In this document: positions 35,693 through 45,176 of the stretch, piece after piece
Layout: every line of letters starts with the position of its first letter
Numbering within the stretch: the stretch's first letter is position 1
Origin: Candidatus Proelusimicrobium volucris
Lineage (GTDB): Bacteria > Elusimicrobiota > Elusimicrobia > Elusimicrobiales > Elusimicrobiaceae
NCBI GenBank assembly: GCA_944324665.1
Contig: CALUXD010000002.1
Location: 582,989 to 646,988 of the forward strand
DNA: 64,000 nucleotides
Direction: 5' to 3'
Position numbers and translations under genes: made by a program
Notes under the pieces: generated by a model
Told to the model about the DNA's origin: nothing
The model's input: only the letters and a program-made list of their open reading frames with translations
Databases searched by the model: none

Positions 35693-35918
35693 AGTGATAA
35701 TATTATATTATATTTTCCCCGCGCTTGCAATTTCCTTAGACGCCCCCCGCTTACGGCGGGTATATAACATCGGCTATACCGCCGCATTGCGTTCCGCGCA
35801 CGGCATTTTTGGGTTATATAATATTCCTCCTTAAAAATATAAAACGGCGCGGCACGACTTATGGCCGCATACCTTATTTAAAAGAAACTTTTCTTTCTAT
35901 TTATTGTATCATTTATCT

Positions 35919-36620
35919 ATGAACTTTACGGACAGAATGATAGTCCTGCTGCGCCAAAACTTCAGGGAAAGGGACCGTATGATATGCGCCTATACGCTTG
36001 AGCACGGGCGGGTAGCCCTGCGCTTTCCCGGGGTAAACAGAAGCGATTCCAAACTAAAGGCCTTAAGCGAGCCTTTCGCGCAGTCCTGCGCGCGCATTTA
36101 TATAAGAAGGAACGCTTCCGTCGGCTGTGTTACGGGCGGGAAAATAGAAACCGTATACCCCGAAATAAGAAAAGACTTTAACAAGACGCAAATGGCGGCT
36201 TATTTCTGCGAGCTGTTTTACAGGCTCACCCCGGATTACAACCCCAATCCCGATAAGTTCTCTCTTTTGGAAAACTCGCTTTCCCAAATAAATTGCGCCC
36301 CGCTAAACCAAGCGACGGCGCCCGCTTTCCTTTTAAGGCTTATGCAGCTTAGCGGATTCGGGCTTTACGGCCACAGCGTCTTGGGTATCGACGAGGATTT
36401 TTGGCAAGCTATGCACGAATTGCCCCTAGCCGAACTTAATTTTAACAGCGAACGGGATATTTTGAATTTGAATAAAACAAGATATGTCTGCAAGAGGTTT
36501 TTGAACAGATACCTCAATTATCCCTTGCATACCGTCTGCCAGCTTGAGCTTACCGCGCCAATACCCGCTCAAGAGCAAGAAAAAGAAACCGAGCCCGAAC
36601 TCGAGCCCGTACTTGCCTAA
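35919..36620 (+). CDS. recO: DNA repair protein RecO
   Basis: 233 residues from the ATG at 35919 (MNFTDRMIVLLRQNFRERDR); an earlier in-frame start at 35904 is less like the family. The N-terminal OB fold (MICAYTLEHGRVALRFPGV, then SKLKALSEPF) and the helical core (FLLRLMQLSGFGLYG) are RecO-like. The usual C-terminal Cys4 zinc site is absent and is replaced by a Glu-rich tail. RecO loads RecA on gapped DNA with RecR. TATCAT (35907-35912) ends 6 nt before the ATG. It converges with the next gene, sharing 4 bp. Confidence 0.82.
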   Translation: MNFTDRMIVLLRQNFRERDRMICAYTLEHGRVALRFPGVNRSDSKLKALSEPFAQSCARIYIRRNASVGCVTGGKIETVYPEIRKDFNKTQMAAYFCELFYRLTPDYNPNPDKFSLLENSLSQINCAPLNQATAPAFLLRLMQLSGFGLYGHSVLGIDEDFWQAMHELPLAELNFNSERDILNLNKTRYVCKRFLNRYLNYPLHTVCQLELTAPIPAQEQEKETEPELEPVLA

Positions 36621-37111
36621 AGTTTTTGCTTTTGATTTGTCCTTTTAAGGAGTTCTTTTATAAGGAATTCGCTGTCGCGCCTGGGCATAGCCGCAGGCCT
36701 GAAGCAAAAAGCCGTAAGGCCCATCGCGACATTGGCCTTTTGGACATCCGTCAATTTGAATTTGCTCTCGTCCGTCATCAAGCAAACATAGAGCATATTG
36801 GAAGAGCCGACATTTACCCGCTTCTGCCCTACTATGTCTATCGCCTTTAAAGGCAGGGCGGGGCAGCCGTCTATAAGGATTTCCTTTTCCCGCAGTTCGA
36901 CCAGCGGTGTTTTGTTGAAAAACAATTCGTAAAAATAGACTCCGCTTTTATAGATGAAAAAAGCCAAACCCGCATAGGCCAGCCATTTGACTTCCTGCAA
37001 TTTAAATATTACCCATACGGCAAAGGCCGCGCATAAAAGGCATACCGCCAAACTGAAAACGTATCTGCGTCTGTCGCAGTAAAAGAAGATGGATTTGTCT
37101 TTGTGTTCCAT
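36617..37111 (-). CDS. small integral membrane protein, STM3941-like
   Basis: 164 residues. Two adjacent TM helices (about 17-36 and 42-62) follow a short basic N-terminus; the cytoplasmic tail has a beta-rich PH-like appearance (LVELREKEILIDGCPALPLKAIDIV). The layout resembles the poorly characterised STM3941 family. Function unknown. The 3' end overlaps that of recO by 4 bp on the opposite strand. No operon partner. Confidence 0.6.
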   Translation of the reverse strand: MEHKDKSIFFYCDRRRYVFSLAVCLLCAAFAVWVIFKLQEVKWLAYAGLAFFIYKSGVYFYELFFNKTPLVELREKEILIDGCPALPLKAIDIVGQKRVNVGSSNMLYVCLMTDESKFKLTDVQKANVAMGLTAFCFRPAAMPRRDSEFLIKELLKRTNQKQKL

Positions 37112-37211
37112 TTTGTAATTCTACGATATTATTGCCTTGCCCTACAATACGCCCGCCGCAAAATGCAATAATATTCTCAAAGCAAAACCGTTATTGTAAA
37201 ACAAAAAGAGA

Positions 37212-37260
37212 GGAGGCTTGCGCCTCCCCCCTTAGGAGGGTACTATATGATTATAGTACC
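37212..37260 (-). terminator. double hairpin terminator of the 37-kb pilin gene
   Basis: In minus orientation GGTACTAT/ATAGTACC (37239-37260) comes first, then GGAGGC/GCCTCC (37212-37227) followed by a TCTCTTTTT tail. The proximal hairpin includes an inverted copy of a pilin translation start region (37230-37252). Confidence 0.75.
37230..37252 (+). repeat. inverted copy of the pilin ribosome-binding/start region
   Basis: The plus strand here matches 21 of 23 bases of the leader and ATG of the 50-kb pilin gene (core CCTTAGGAGGGTA-TATATGA). It faces toward the 3' end of the 37-kb pilin gene and now leads only into a 9-codon frame (MIIVPKLFY). Confidence 0.65.
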
Positions 37261-37278
37261 AAAGCTGTTTTATTAGAA

Positions 37279-37758
37279 CTAATTGCTTCCCGTCGGTAAA
37301 CCGAGCGACGCGCAAATACCGCTTACGCTCCCGCCTGTTCCCCCATTTGTTGTATCATCGCACTCAACTTTGCCGGTATAATAAAATCTGGTAAGAGTAT
37401 ACTTGTTGGCGCCCTGTCTGGTTGCAACGACCTTGCCTGTAGCGGTATCTCCGCCTGTATGCGCTATTTTAAAGTTATTGGTATTCCAACTAGCACCGCT
37501 AACGGGGGAACCGCCAACATCGGCAAATTCTATATCCAAAGAAGATAAATCCGCCGGATATACGTTTGTTGAGCTGACCAATCTGGCTCTTTCCATAGCT
37601 GCGGCCAAAGACCCCATAATGGATAAAGCTTCCGTCGCTCTGGATTTTTCCACCGCTTTAAAATATTGCGGCAATGCCACGGCGGCCAAAATACCGATTA
37701 TCAAGACCACCACAAGCAATTCTATAAGGGTAAAACCCTTCCTGTTTAAGTTTTTCAT
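37279..37758 (-). CDS. type IV pilin (PilE-like)
   Basis: 159 residues from the ATG at 37758 with AAGGAGGAAG upstream; longer in-frame starts run through the leader hairpin. Prepilin leader MKNLNRKG, then Phe9 with Glu5 of the mature protein and the hydrophobic helix. It is roughly 70% identical by eye to the 50-kb pilin, sharing [51 protein letters not shown] and the two Cys bracketing the D-region. The middle loops differ, as expected for surface-exposed variable regions. Confidence 0.93.
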   Translation of the reverse strand: MKNLNRKGFTLIELLVVVLIIGILAAVALPQYFKAVEKSRATEALSIMGSLAAAMERARLVSSTNVYPADLSSLDIEFADVGGSPVSGASWNTNNFKIAHTGGDTATGKVVATRQGANKYTLTRFYYTGKVECDDTTNGGTGGSVSGICASLGLPTGSN

Positions 37759-37774
37759 AAACTTCCTCCTTTTT

Positions 37775-37789
37775 TGCCCTTGCTGGGCA
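37775..37789 (-). promoter_or_regulatory. 5'-leader hairpin of the 37-kb pilin mRNA
   Basis: TGCCC-AGCAA-GGGCA, 17 nt before the ATG. The 50-kb pilin has TAGCC-AGCAA-GGCTA in the same place: loop identical, stem changed in compensating pairs. Confidence 0.65.
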
Positions 37790-38049
37790 CAGAGAAAATT
37801 TATCAAAAAAAAAACAGTCAAGCGTTTTTTGACTTTTCGGCAAACCTCGACGTACGGCAGGCTTATTTCCCCCTATTTTTACAATCCCTAAAATTAAAAT
37901 TCAACAAAGAACTCTAAAAAATACAAGTCCAAATCGGAACAAGCGTTTTTACAATAAGACCCTCGCAAAAGGTTGCTTAAAAAGTTTCAAACAATATAAA
38001 TGAAAGTAAAATATTATAAAAAAGAGAATTTATTCGCACAAGCGGGTGC

Positions 38050-38106
38050 TCTACGCACAAGGGTGTCGCCAACGCACAGGGGAGTGCGCCAACGCACAGG
38101 GGGCGC
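38050..38106. repeat. short GC-rich tandem repeat downstream of the giant gene
   Basis: Three imperfect units of about 20 bp sharing the core ACGCACA(A/G)GGG followed by a GTG/GCGC run. It lies in the otherwise empty, AT-rich 362-bp gap 37759-38120, between the pilin promoter region and the 3' end of the giant gene. No terminator with a T run is evident for the giant gene. Confidence 0.65.
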
Positions 38107-38120
38107 TTATATATGGAATG

Positions 38121-41100
38121 TTAATTGTATCTGGGGCCGAAAAGCCCAAAGGATGCGCCGCTATTTTGAGCTTGCGCCATATCGGAAAGAAGGCCCTTTT
38201 CTTCCATAAAGTTATAAATGAAGGAGCCGAACTGTGTTTCAAAATCGGTATAAGATTCGCCTGTCATAAGATATGTCATCATATCCACCCTGGTATATAT
38301 GCGGCTGAGATATCCGTCAAACCCGACGGAATAGAGCAAGCGGTTGCGCTCAGGCGTTTCGGTATAACCGCTAAGGCCTATCATAGGGATATCATTCAAA
38401 CCGGCTTTCCTTAAGGTAGCGATGGTAAATATGCCGCCGCCCTTTAAGGATATATCACATATCACGGCTTTAGGCCTAAGGCCCGCGGCCACATCGCGCA
38501 AAAGCGGATCTGTTTCCGTATATCTCTTTACGATTACGCCCTCGCCGAAGTACCCGTCCTCGGCCAGTTTTTCAAAAAATTCCAAGATATAGGCTTCGTC
38601 GTTGGCGACTACCACCACATCGCCGGGCTTAAAAAAAGATTTTACGGAAGAAAGATATGTCCCCTCGTCTACAAAAACATCGGGCTTACCCAAGAACTTA
38701 TCCATATCCAAGTTTTCGGCATCGCGGTACTTTAAAGACTTCTGTTTAAATATTCCCCTATTCTCTTTATAAAGCGCTTCCCTTACGCCGTATAGTTCTT
38801 CCAGCAAATCGTCTATTGCGGGGTTGGAAGCGTCAAAATTATTCTTTAAATCGCGGATTATGGCGCCGGAAAGATCATTAAGTTCGTTTTTGTGCCATAT
38901 AAGCATATTATCGTAGGATTTGCGATCGGCCAAAATCTCGTTTATTCTTGCGGAAAGTTTATCGGTCTTTGCCAATACGGCATCAAATTCCGCCTTTTCC
39001 GCCCCGCTTAGGGAATTGGCATAAGAAAGCGTACTCTGCGGAATTTTAAGCAATACGGGTTTTAAAGCGTCTTGCAGAACTTGTACATCTATATCCTTTT
39101 TACCTGATACCAACACCGCTTCTGAAGCGTCCGCCGAGGATAGCGTTAAATCTTCATACGGCGTAAATATTATTTCCCCGCCTTCAACTTTAAGTTCGCC
39201 CCATTGGGGTCTTCCCCCGATATTTAAAGCGGCAGAAATTTCCACTATCTCTGAGGGCGCAATATCGGCATTGCTGGATATGCCGTGTATCTCGCTCAAA
39301 GCACCGTTATGCGGGGCAAAAGGTTTCACTTTCACGATAACGGGTATCTTGGAGGAACCATTCCCCAAGTTGTTCAGCGCGTACATATAAGCGCGTTCTA
39401 TGCCGTCTGCAAAGAAAAGTGCCCTGATGTCTTTATTTTCCGCTTCGCTGGCCGCGGCATAGCTGCCCGGGCGGGTATCTTGCACTCTTAATCCTATGGT
39501 ATTGATTTTTAATACATCCGACAAATCTAAAGCCATCCCCCTATAATAATAACCCTTCTCGTTGAAATATTTGTCCAATGCGCTGTTTGACATTTTCTCA
39601 AGAGTATTGAAATCTACTGCATATTCGCCTTTATGCGCCATATCCAGTTTATATCCCGCCGCTGAGCTTACTTTCTTTCCTTCAGCCGCGGGGCCTATAT
39701 CCAACTTTTGAGGTATAACCGTCTTTTCCGTGTTGATATTATACGGATTAAGAGTTTCGGGATATTCTATCGGTAAAACACTTTTTTCCTTAAGGCCCAA
39801 TTTTACCAATTCCTTATCAAGTGTTTCCAAGTCATACATGTCACTTGCGCCAAAATACTCATAATCAAGCATTGAGAGTTTCAACTTCCCGTTAGGCGTG
39901 CGCCGCAAATACATATTCGCACCGATATCCGTATGGAAGAACCCCAGCCCGTTAAGCTCTTTATAAAAATTAACTACTTGAAGCCACTCTTCATCCGTTA
40001 TAGGTATACCGTTGAGCAGTTTTATATCTGACGATTCCGCCGTAGCAAGAGATATACCTTCCGTATCAACGGGTTTTATTATAAACGGAATATCATATTT
40101 GTAGAATCTGCCGTTTACGGTACGAAGATCCTTCATCTCGGACTTTATTTGCGTCTGCAATTGAGGTGAAAGGGAAGACAAGTCCTTGGCTAAAAGCGAG
40201 GCATAATCTATATCTAAAAGATCATATTTGGCGGCCAAATTATTCTCCCTCATAATCGCGCCAATCTGCAAAGTGCGCTGTACTTCTTCCTGCGTTCCGT
40301 ATTTTACGTAAGCTACCACATTGCCGTCCTTATCAAAAGAACGCCACACGGAACGTAAATATTCGCCGTCGGTATCTACCAGCTCCGCCTTCGCTACGGA
40401 AGCCCCGTCAAATCCCGGACGAACCGCCGAAGCATCAGGCTCTAAAGCGGCAGCAGCGCCCCTCAATCCACCGACATTCATCGCTTGCCTATGATATAAT
40501 TCCGCATTGGTGTTTGCGGGAACAGATACCGAAACCTTATAAGGCCTAAAACTAAAACCGCCTTCATCAAGCCTAGTTAACTCGCCCCAGCGTTCTTTAC
40601 CGCCGATGTTAAGTAAAATATTGTAGCGTTTTATCCGCTCGGGCGGTATATCCAAACCAGTGAACATACCGTGTACGTTTACGTGCGCCGTCTTGGGGCC
40701 GATGCCGGTAACATCAACCATTACGGGAAAACCCTTGCCGGCATCCAAGCTGGTCGTGGCATATCGCGCCGATACCGACGCATAAGGGCTAAACGATATC
40801 GCCTGAAGTTTTGTCCCCGGCGTAACCTGAGGAGCCAGTATCGCCAAATTCTTATCTGGCATATCCACTTTCCTAAGGCCGTTATCCATTATGTTTACAA
40901 TCTCTTTCTCACTTAAAGACATACCCCTATGCGCATAAGCCCTGACATTGGTAAAAGGAAATGCGGGGTAACTGTCGGAAGGTTTTATCTCTACGCGGTA
41001 CGGCTCAAGCGAGGAAAGTTTATAGTTCTCGCCAGTATAACTCAAAGGTATGTACACCCTGGGCAAAGCGCCTTTCTCATACAGGGAGGTTATAACCTTC

Positions 41101-44100
41101 TTAGGGCTCATTCTAAATACTTTCGTACCGAGCCAAAAACGGAAATTCTTCCAGCCTTCGCTCATCGGTTTTACGCCAGATACTTGAAAAGCTTTTTCCT
41201 CTCCAAATAGTCCTCCGCTCTGTAAAGCGGCGTCATCATGGGCCATATATGCCTTTAAAGACTGGGCCCCGCTTATATCGCGATATCGTTCTATTACATT
41301 GGCGTAATTTCTGCCTAGCGCGGGATAACGGGATGTAAAAGCATCAAAATCGAAGTGCGGATCCATAAACTTATGAATAAGCGACTGCCGCATAAAGTCC
41401 TTTATCACGGAATAACGCACCGCCAAAGTTAAATCCCGGCTCGGAATAATAATATTAGAAAGACCAAAAATCTTCCCCTCTTTTGATATGACAGGCGCAC
41501 CACTGTTGCCCGGCGCCGTAGAACCGGAAAGACCATAATATCCCAAACCGTAATTTAAATCGCCTGGTTTATCGCCGCTGTCGAGATAAAATCTGTCAAA
41601 CAGCAGTTTATGTTCTTTAAACGTAAACATCTCATTTTGGTACCCCGCGCTAAAAAGGGGCATTCCCACTTTGGGCGGCCGATATGACAATTCCAAAGGT
41701 TTGTATCCAGAAAGGAAATCCGCGTCCCTCGGAATAAGTATCGCCAAATCGCGGCCGTTTTGCGGACTTTGGGCAAATATATCCGCCAAAGATGTCCTGC
41801 CGGTGGGCGATATTATCCTTACGGGGCCGTAATTATCGGTAAGGACATGCCCGGCAGTAAGAAGAGCGTCAAAACCGCGGTAGTTTACATATGTGCCCGT
41901 ACCGTATTTGTTTCCGCGTTCAACCTGAAAAACCGACGAACTTAAAAGAGATTCTTCGGGCGAAGGCAAAGAAGACAAATATCTTATGCTCTTGGAAAAG
42001 GATATAGTGCCAGCGCCGCCTGCGCCTTTATTGGCGACGTCCAATCTCTGAGCGGGAGAGTATCTGCTCAAAATATTGGAATAATAACTCTGCAAGCCGG
42101 GCAATTTGGATAAATAGGCATCTCTCAAAACGGGTTCAAAAAGCAGTTTCTTTACAGTTTCGGTAAAGAATTGGCGCATAAGAGGCAGAGGTATCAGCAG
42201 AATGTTCCCGATATCATCCAAAGAAGACATTATTGTACCGACAAGGGTACCGTCAAAATCGCCCAAACTTACCGCTCCGCCGCTGCTGCCTGCCATTATG
42301 GAGCCGGACGTTATCATATAAGAATAATATTTATTGGCCGCGTGGAAATAACGATTATCCAACATTTTGACAAAGGAAGTCTTATAATATCCTCCGTCCG
42401 GATAGCTGTGCCCCATTAACATCGTACCCGCTTCCGGCGCCGTCAGCCCTAATTTAAATGGGACGCGGCCTTTTAAGAAAGAACTGTCATCAAGCAAAAT
42501 AGCAGCCAAATCATAGCCGGTATTGCGGTTTATGTTTACTACCCGCCCTTTGGCGTAATTGCCGTAGGTATCCCTAACTTGAACAAAATTCGCATCGCCG
42601 ACGACATGAGATGCCGTAAATATTAACGGCAGGTCCAAATTGCCTTTCTGCAGATAATAGCCGCTGCCCAAACCGCCGCCAGAAGCCATTGGCGCAATTT
42701 TAAACGTCGCATTCTCGGGGATGAACGGAGCGCGGATCTCTTTGGGCATAAACAGCGGGGTATTACTCTTTACCCCAGATACAAGCACCCCTTCCCCAGC
42801 ACTGGCATAAGAGGGCGCCATTATACCGCCTTGGCTTAACGAGGGAAGCAAACTTAACCCCCGCTCTGCACCTGTCCAGCCCGTGCCTACATCCGTGAAA
42901 GAACTGTATCCGTAAGCCCCGTTCCTATAAGACCTGAGGGCGTTTTTAAGGCCGTCCATCCACGAGTAAAATTTATTAAAAAGCGCTATCCGCCCCTTTT
43001 CAAAGAAACCCAAATACGGATAATAATTGGCAAAGGATATATTTAAATCTCTGACGCTGCCCGCATAATCAAATGCCGACTTTACTACGCCAAGCTCACC
43101 TGAAGTAAAAGGCTTTTCCGGCACCAAGTCCGGCATACCGCTCCTGTAAGCATTATATTTGCTTATCAGGCTCTGCCCGGCCTCGCTGCGCAGCTTGGCA
43201 CCCAATTCCACAGCCGCCTTCTTATTGGCGTATTGGCTTTCGGCCAACGCGGCACGGGCGGCGGCTTTGGGCGTTCCGACGGTTTGCGCGGCACTTTGCG
43301 CCGTCTTGCGCGCATTATCCAGCGCAACAAGCTGCTTAGCATTTAAATCGTTTTGCAGTTTTATGAAATCTCTAGGGCTTACACCTTTATTAAACAAACC
43401 CTTTATCCGCATTCCCGCCCGCAAGAAACTCCTCTTGGCCGATATATACGGAACCATCTTGGAATAATTAGCCTTTATATACGCTATTCTGGCACCCTTA
43501 TCGGCTATCGACGCCGCTTTTACCGCAGTATAGGAAGACTTCGCCAAAGTAACGCCTTTAACACCCATTTTGAACAGCGAAACCCCACCCCATATAGCAA
43601 GCAAAATATCGGCGGAGTCAGCAGCCCTGCCTAAATAACCATAATTTTTTAAACGCGACCTTTTGGCGGCTTCGAGCTCTTTATCTATTACCGCGTTTGA
43701 ATTAAGTTTGCCCTTTATTGCGGGGTATTTGGAAAGGAGCGCCTTATCCAAATCGTGTTCCTGAACGGCGGATATATCCCCGAAATCCATATTGGCCAAA
43801 CTTATCGCCTTATCTGGATAGCCCGCTTTGCCGTATATCAATGCACCCGCCAAAAACGGTTTAATGCTCTTTTGCGTATCGCGTTTAAATGCGTATTTCG
43901 CCAATAAATTATTGGCCTGTACGCTGTTGTCTTCCGCCAAAAGGCGAGCTATATCCGTAAAGGCATTGTAATAGGCGTAATCGCTTGTATATTGGGCGAA
44001 CTCTGAGGCTTGGCCCAAATATTTACCGCCCGAGTTTTTTATCTCGTCGGCATAATGCCTGAAAGTCAAATATTCATACCAGGCGCTGCCTTCCAAGTCT

Positions 44101-45176
44101 TTCTTAGTATAGCGATCAAGCAGGGTATCTAAAGCGCCATAGTTTTTGTTCGCGAGCAAAGACGCAAAGCCGGAACTCAAGATATACGCAAACGCGCCGC
44201 CCTTTTCCGAATGTTGTATTATCCCTTTTACGGCCGAGCTGTAACGGCTGTCGTTTGCGCCGCTTACCAAACCGCCGCTGATTATGCTTTCTATTACCGA
44301 GGACAATAATACCTTTGCCGTTTTCCTCTTTGATTTATCGCTAAAGAAACCTATCGACAAAGCATCAAGTTTTTGCCTTTCCAAACGCGTAACGTTATAG
44401 TTGTAAATCTCGGCCTTTTCCGAAGTGTTAAGCGCGGGAACGGAATTAAAATCCGTCTTAAGTAAAATAGAAAGCGTTTCCGTACCTAAAACCGGGGCGC
44501 CTATTGTACGGACATAAGCTCTTACCACCTCATAAGCGTATTTGTCTACTTTATCGCTATTGGCAGTGCGCCAGGCTATTTCTTTAGAGGCATAATCCTT
44601 ATACTCTTTGTAAGCCTTCTTTATAGGATAATATTCCTTTATTCCTTTAATTATGCCCGCCCTGTCTTTTTTGCAATCGGCACCGCAACTAGGGGACGCT
44701 ATGTATTGGGAGGCCAAATCCTCGGCAAAAGCATTGTATTGTTTTTCAAATTGTTTATAAGGGAGCAAAATCTTTTCGCTGTAATAAGCAGACAAATAGG
44801 TTTTCAAAGCATTTTCCAATTTGGATATATCCTTCGCACCGGCAGCTTTGACGTACATCGGCCATAAAACCCCGTATTTGCTTTGGCCGTATTTTTTTAG
44901 TTTGGCAAGATTTTTAGCTTCTTGGGAAGATGAGACCTCTTTCAATGCCGCTTTCTTTTGGGATAACAAAGCGTCTTCAAATTCATTGCCGCTTTCCGCC
45001 CTAAGATATAAGGCGTCTACGGCGGAAAGATCTTGCAGGTAAGACTCTTCCAAGGAGTTGGAGGAAAATGAAAAATCCCGCTGTTCGGCAAAAAGAGGGG
45101 CCTCACATTCAAACAGTATAACGAATGCGATAAAAAGCGATAAGATTTTTTTTGTGCTTACTCTCATTGCGGACAT
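38121..45176 (-). CDS. giant exported multidomain protein (two serine protease, two ART-like, kinase-like, receiver-like domains)
   Basis: 2,351 residues. Signal peptide or anchor 1-30 (LFIAFVILFECEAPLFA), ATG with AAGGGG upstream. Residues 35-500 are helical; a hydrophobic stretch lies near 520-545. Trypsin-like domain 1 has H857, D889, S965 (TASHVV, GYDLAAI, GSSGG); domain 2 has H1110, D1143, S1225 (TAGHVL, GRDLAIL, GNSGAP). ART-like domain 1 starts near R1417 (AHRGMSL...ISFSPYASVSARYAT), domain 2 near R1879 (YYRGMAL); both end in an LNIGG...WGEL...PY block. Between them is a kinase-like domain (VAYVKYG, HTDIGAN with D1750, MLDYE with D1771). The C-terminus (about 2190-2310) is receiver-like with D2241. 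Protease triads are clear; ART and kinase calls are motif-level inferences. Function unknown: effector, toxin or surface enzyme are all possible. Confidence 0.8.
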   Translation of the reverse strand: MSAMRVSTKKILSLFIAFVILFECEAPLFAEQRDFSFSSNSLEESYLQDLSAVDALYLRAESGNEFEDALLSQKKAALKEVSSSQEAKNLAKLKKYGQSKYGVLWPMYVKAAGAKDISKLENALKTYLSAYYSEKILLPYKQFEKQYNAFAEDLASQYIASPSCGADCKKDRAGIIKGIKEYYPIKKAYKEYKDYASKEIAWRTANSDKVDKYAYEVVRAYVRTIGAPVLGTETLSILLKTDFNSVPALNTSEKAEIYNYNVTRLERQKLDALSIGFFSDKSKRKTAKVLLSSVIESIISGGLVSGANDSRYSSAVKGIIQHSEKGGAFAYILSSGFASLLANKNYGALDTLLDRYTKKDLEGSAWYEYLTFRHYADEIKNSGGKYLGQASEFAQYTSDYAYYNAFTDIARLLAEDNSVQANNLLAKYAFKRDTQKSIKPFLAGALIYGKAGYPDKAISLANMDFGDISAVQEHDLDKALLSKYPAIKGKLNSNAVIDKELEAAKRSRLKNYGYLGRAADSADILLAIWGGVSLFKMGVKGVTLAKSSYTAVKAASIADKGARIAYIKANYSKMVPYISAKRSFLRAGMRIKGLFNKGVSPRDFIKLQNDLNAKQLVALDNARKTAQSAAQTVGTPKAAARAALAESQYANKKAAVELGAKLRSEAGQSLISKYNAYRSGMPDLVPEKPFTSGELGVVKSAFDYAGSVRDLNISFANYYPYLGFFEKGRIALFNKFYSWMDGLKNALRSYRNGAYGYSSFTDVGTGWTGAERGLSLLPSLSQGGIMAPSYASAGEGVLVSGVKSNTPLFMPKEIRAPFIPENATFKIAPMASGGGLGSGYYLQKGNLDLPLIFTASHVVGDANFVQVRDTYGNYAKGRVVNINRNTGYDLAAILLDDSSFLKGRVPFKLGLTAPEAGTMLMGHSYPDGGYYKTSFVKMLDNRYFHAANKYYSYMITSGSIMAGSSGGAVSLGDFDGTLVGTIMSSLDDIGNILLIPLPLMRQFFTETVKKLLFEPVLRDAYLSKLPGLQSYYSNILSRYSPAQRLDVANKGAGGAGTISFSKSIRYLSSLPSPEESLLSSSVFQVERGNKYGTGTYVNYRGFDALLTAGHVLTDNYGPVRIISPTGRTSLADIFAQSPQNGRDLAILIPRDADFLSGYKPLELSYRPPKVGMPLFSAGYQNEMFTFKEHKLLFDRFYLDSGDKPGDLNYGLGYYGLSGSTAPGNSGAPVISKEGKIFGLSNIIIPSRDLTLAVRYSVIKDFMRQSLIHKFMDPHFDFDAFTSRYPALGRNYANVIERYRDISGAQSLKAYMAHDDAALQSGGLFGEEKAFQVSGVKPMSEGWKNFRFWLGTKVFRMSPKKVITSLYEKGALPRVYIPLSYTGENYKLSSLEPYRVEIKPSDSYPAFPFTNVRAYAHRGMSLSEKEIVNIMDNGLRKVDMPDKNLAILAPQVTPGTKLQAISFSPYASVSARYATTSLDAGKGFPVMVDVTGIGPKTAHVNVHGMFTGLDIPPERIKRYNILLNIGGKERWGELTRLDEGGFSFRPYKVSVSVPANTNAELYHRQAMNVGGLRGAAAALEPDASAVRPGFDGASVAKAELVDTDGEYLRSVWRSFDKDGNVVAYVKYGTQEEVQRTLQIGAIMRENNLAAKYDLLDIDYASLLAKDLSSLSPQLQTQIKSEMKDLRTVNGRFYKYDIPFIIKPVDTEGISLATAESSDIKLLNGIPITDEEWLQVVNFYKELNGLGFFHTDIGANMYLRRTPNGKLKLSMLDYEYFGASDMYDLETLDKELVKLGLKEKSVLPIEYPETLNPYNINTEKTVIPQKLDIGPAAEGKKVSSAAGYKLDMAHKGEYAVDFNTLEKMSNSALDKYFNEKGYYYRGMALDLSDVLKINTIGLRVQDTRPGSYAAASEAENKDIRALFFADGIERAYMYALNNLGNGSSKIPVIVKVKPFAPHNGALSEIHGISSNADIAPSEIVEISAALNIGGRPQWGELKVEGGEIIFTPYEDLTLSSADASEAVLVSGKKDIDVQVLQDALKPVLLKIPQSTLSYANSLSGAEKAEFDAVLAKTDKLSARINEILADRKSYDNMLIWHKNELNDLSGAIIRDLKNNFDASNPAIDDLLEELYGVREALYKENRGIFKQKSLKYRDAENLDMDKFLGKPDVFVDEGTYLSSVKSFFKPGDVVVVANDEAYILEFFEKLAEDGYFGEGVIVKRYTETDPLLRDVAAGLRPKAVICDISLKGGGIFTIATLRKAGLNDIPMIGLSGYTETPERNRLLYSVGFDGYLSRIYTRVDMMTYLMTGESYTDFETQFGSFIYNFMEEKGLLSDMAQAQNSGASFGLFGPRYN

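Noticed and set aside
35551..35787. N-terminal extension of RnpA starting at ATG 35787
   Set aside because: The extension does not resemble RnpA and covers rpmH in another frame; the GTG at 35550 gives the normal N-terminus. It is kept as a finding because Thermus has a similar overlap.
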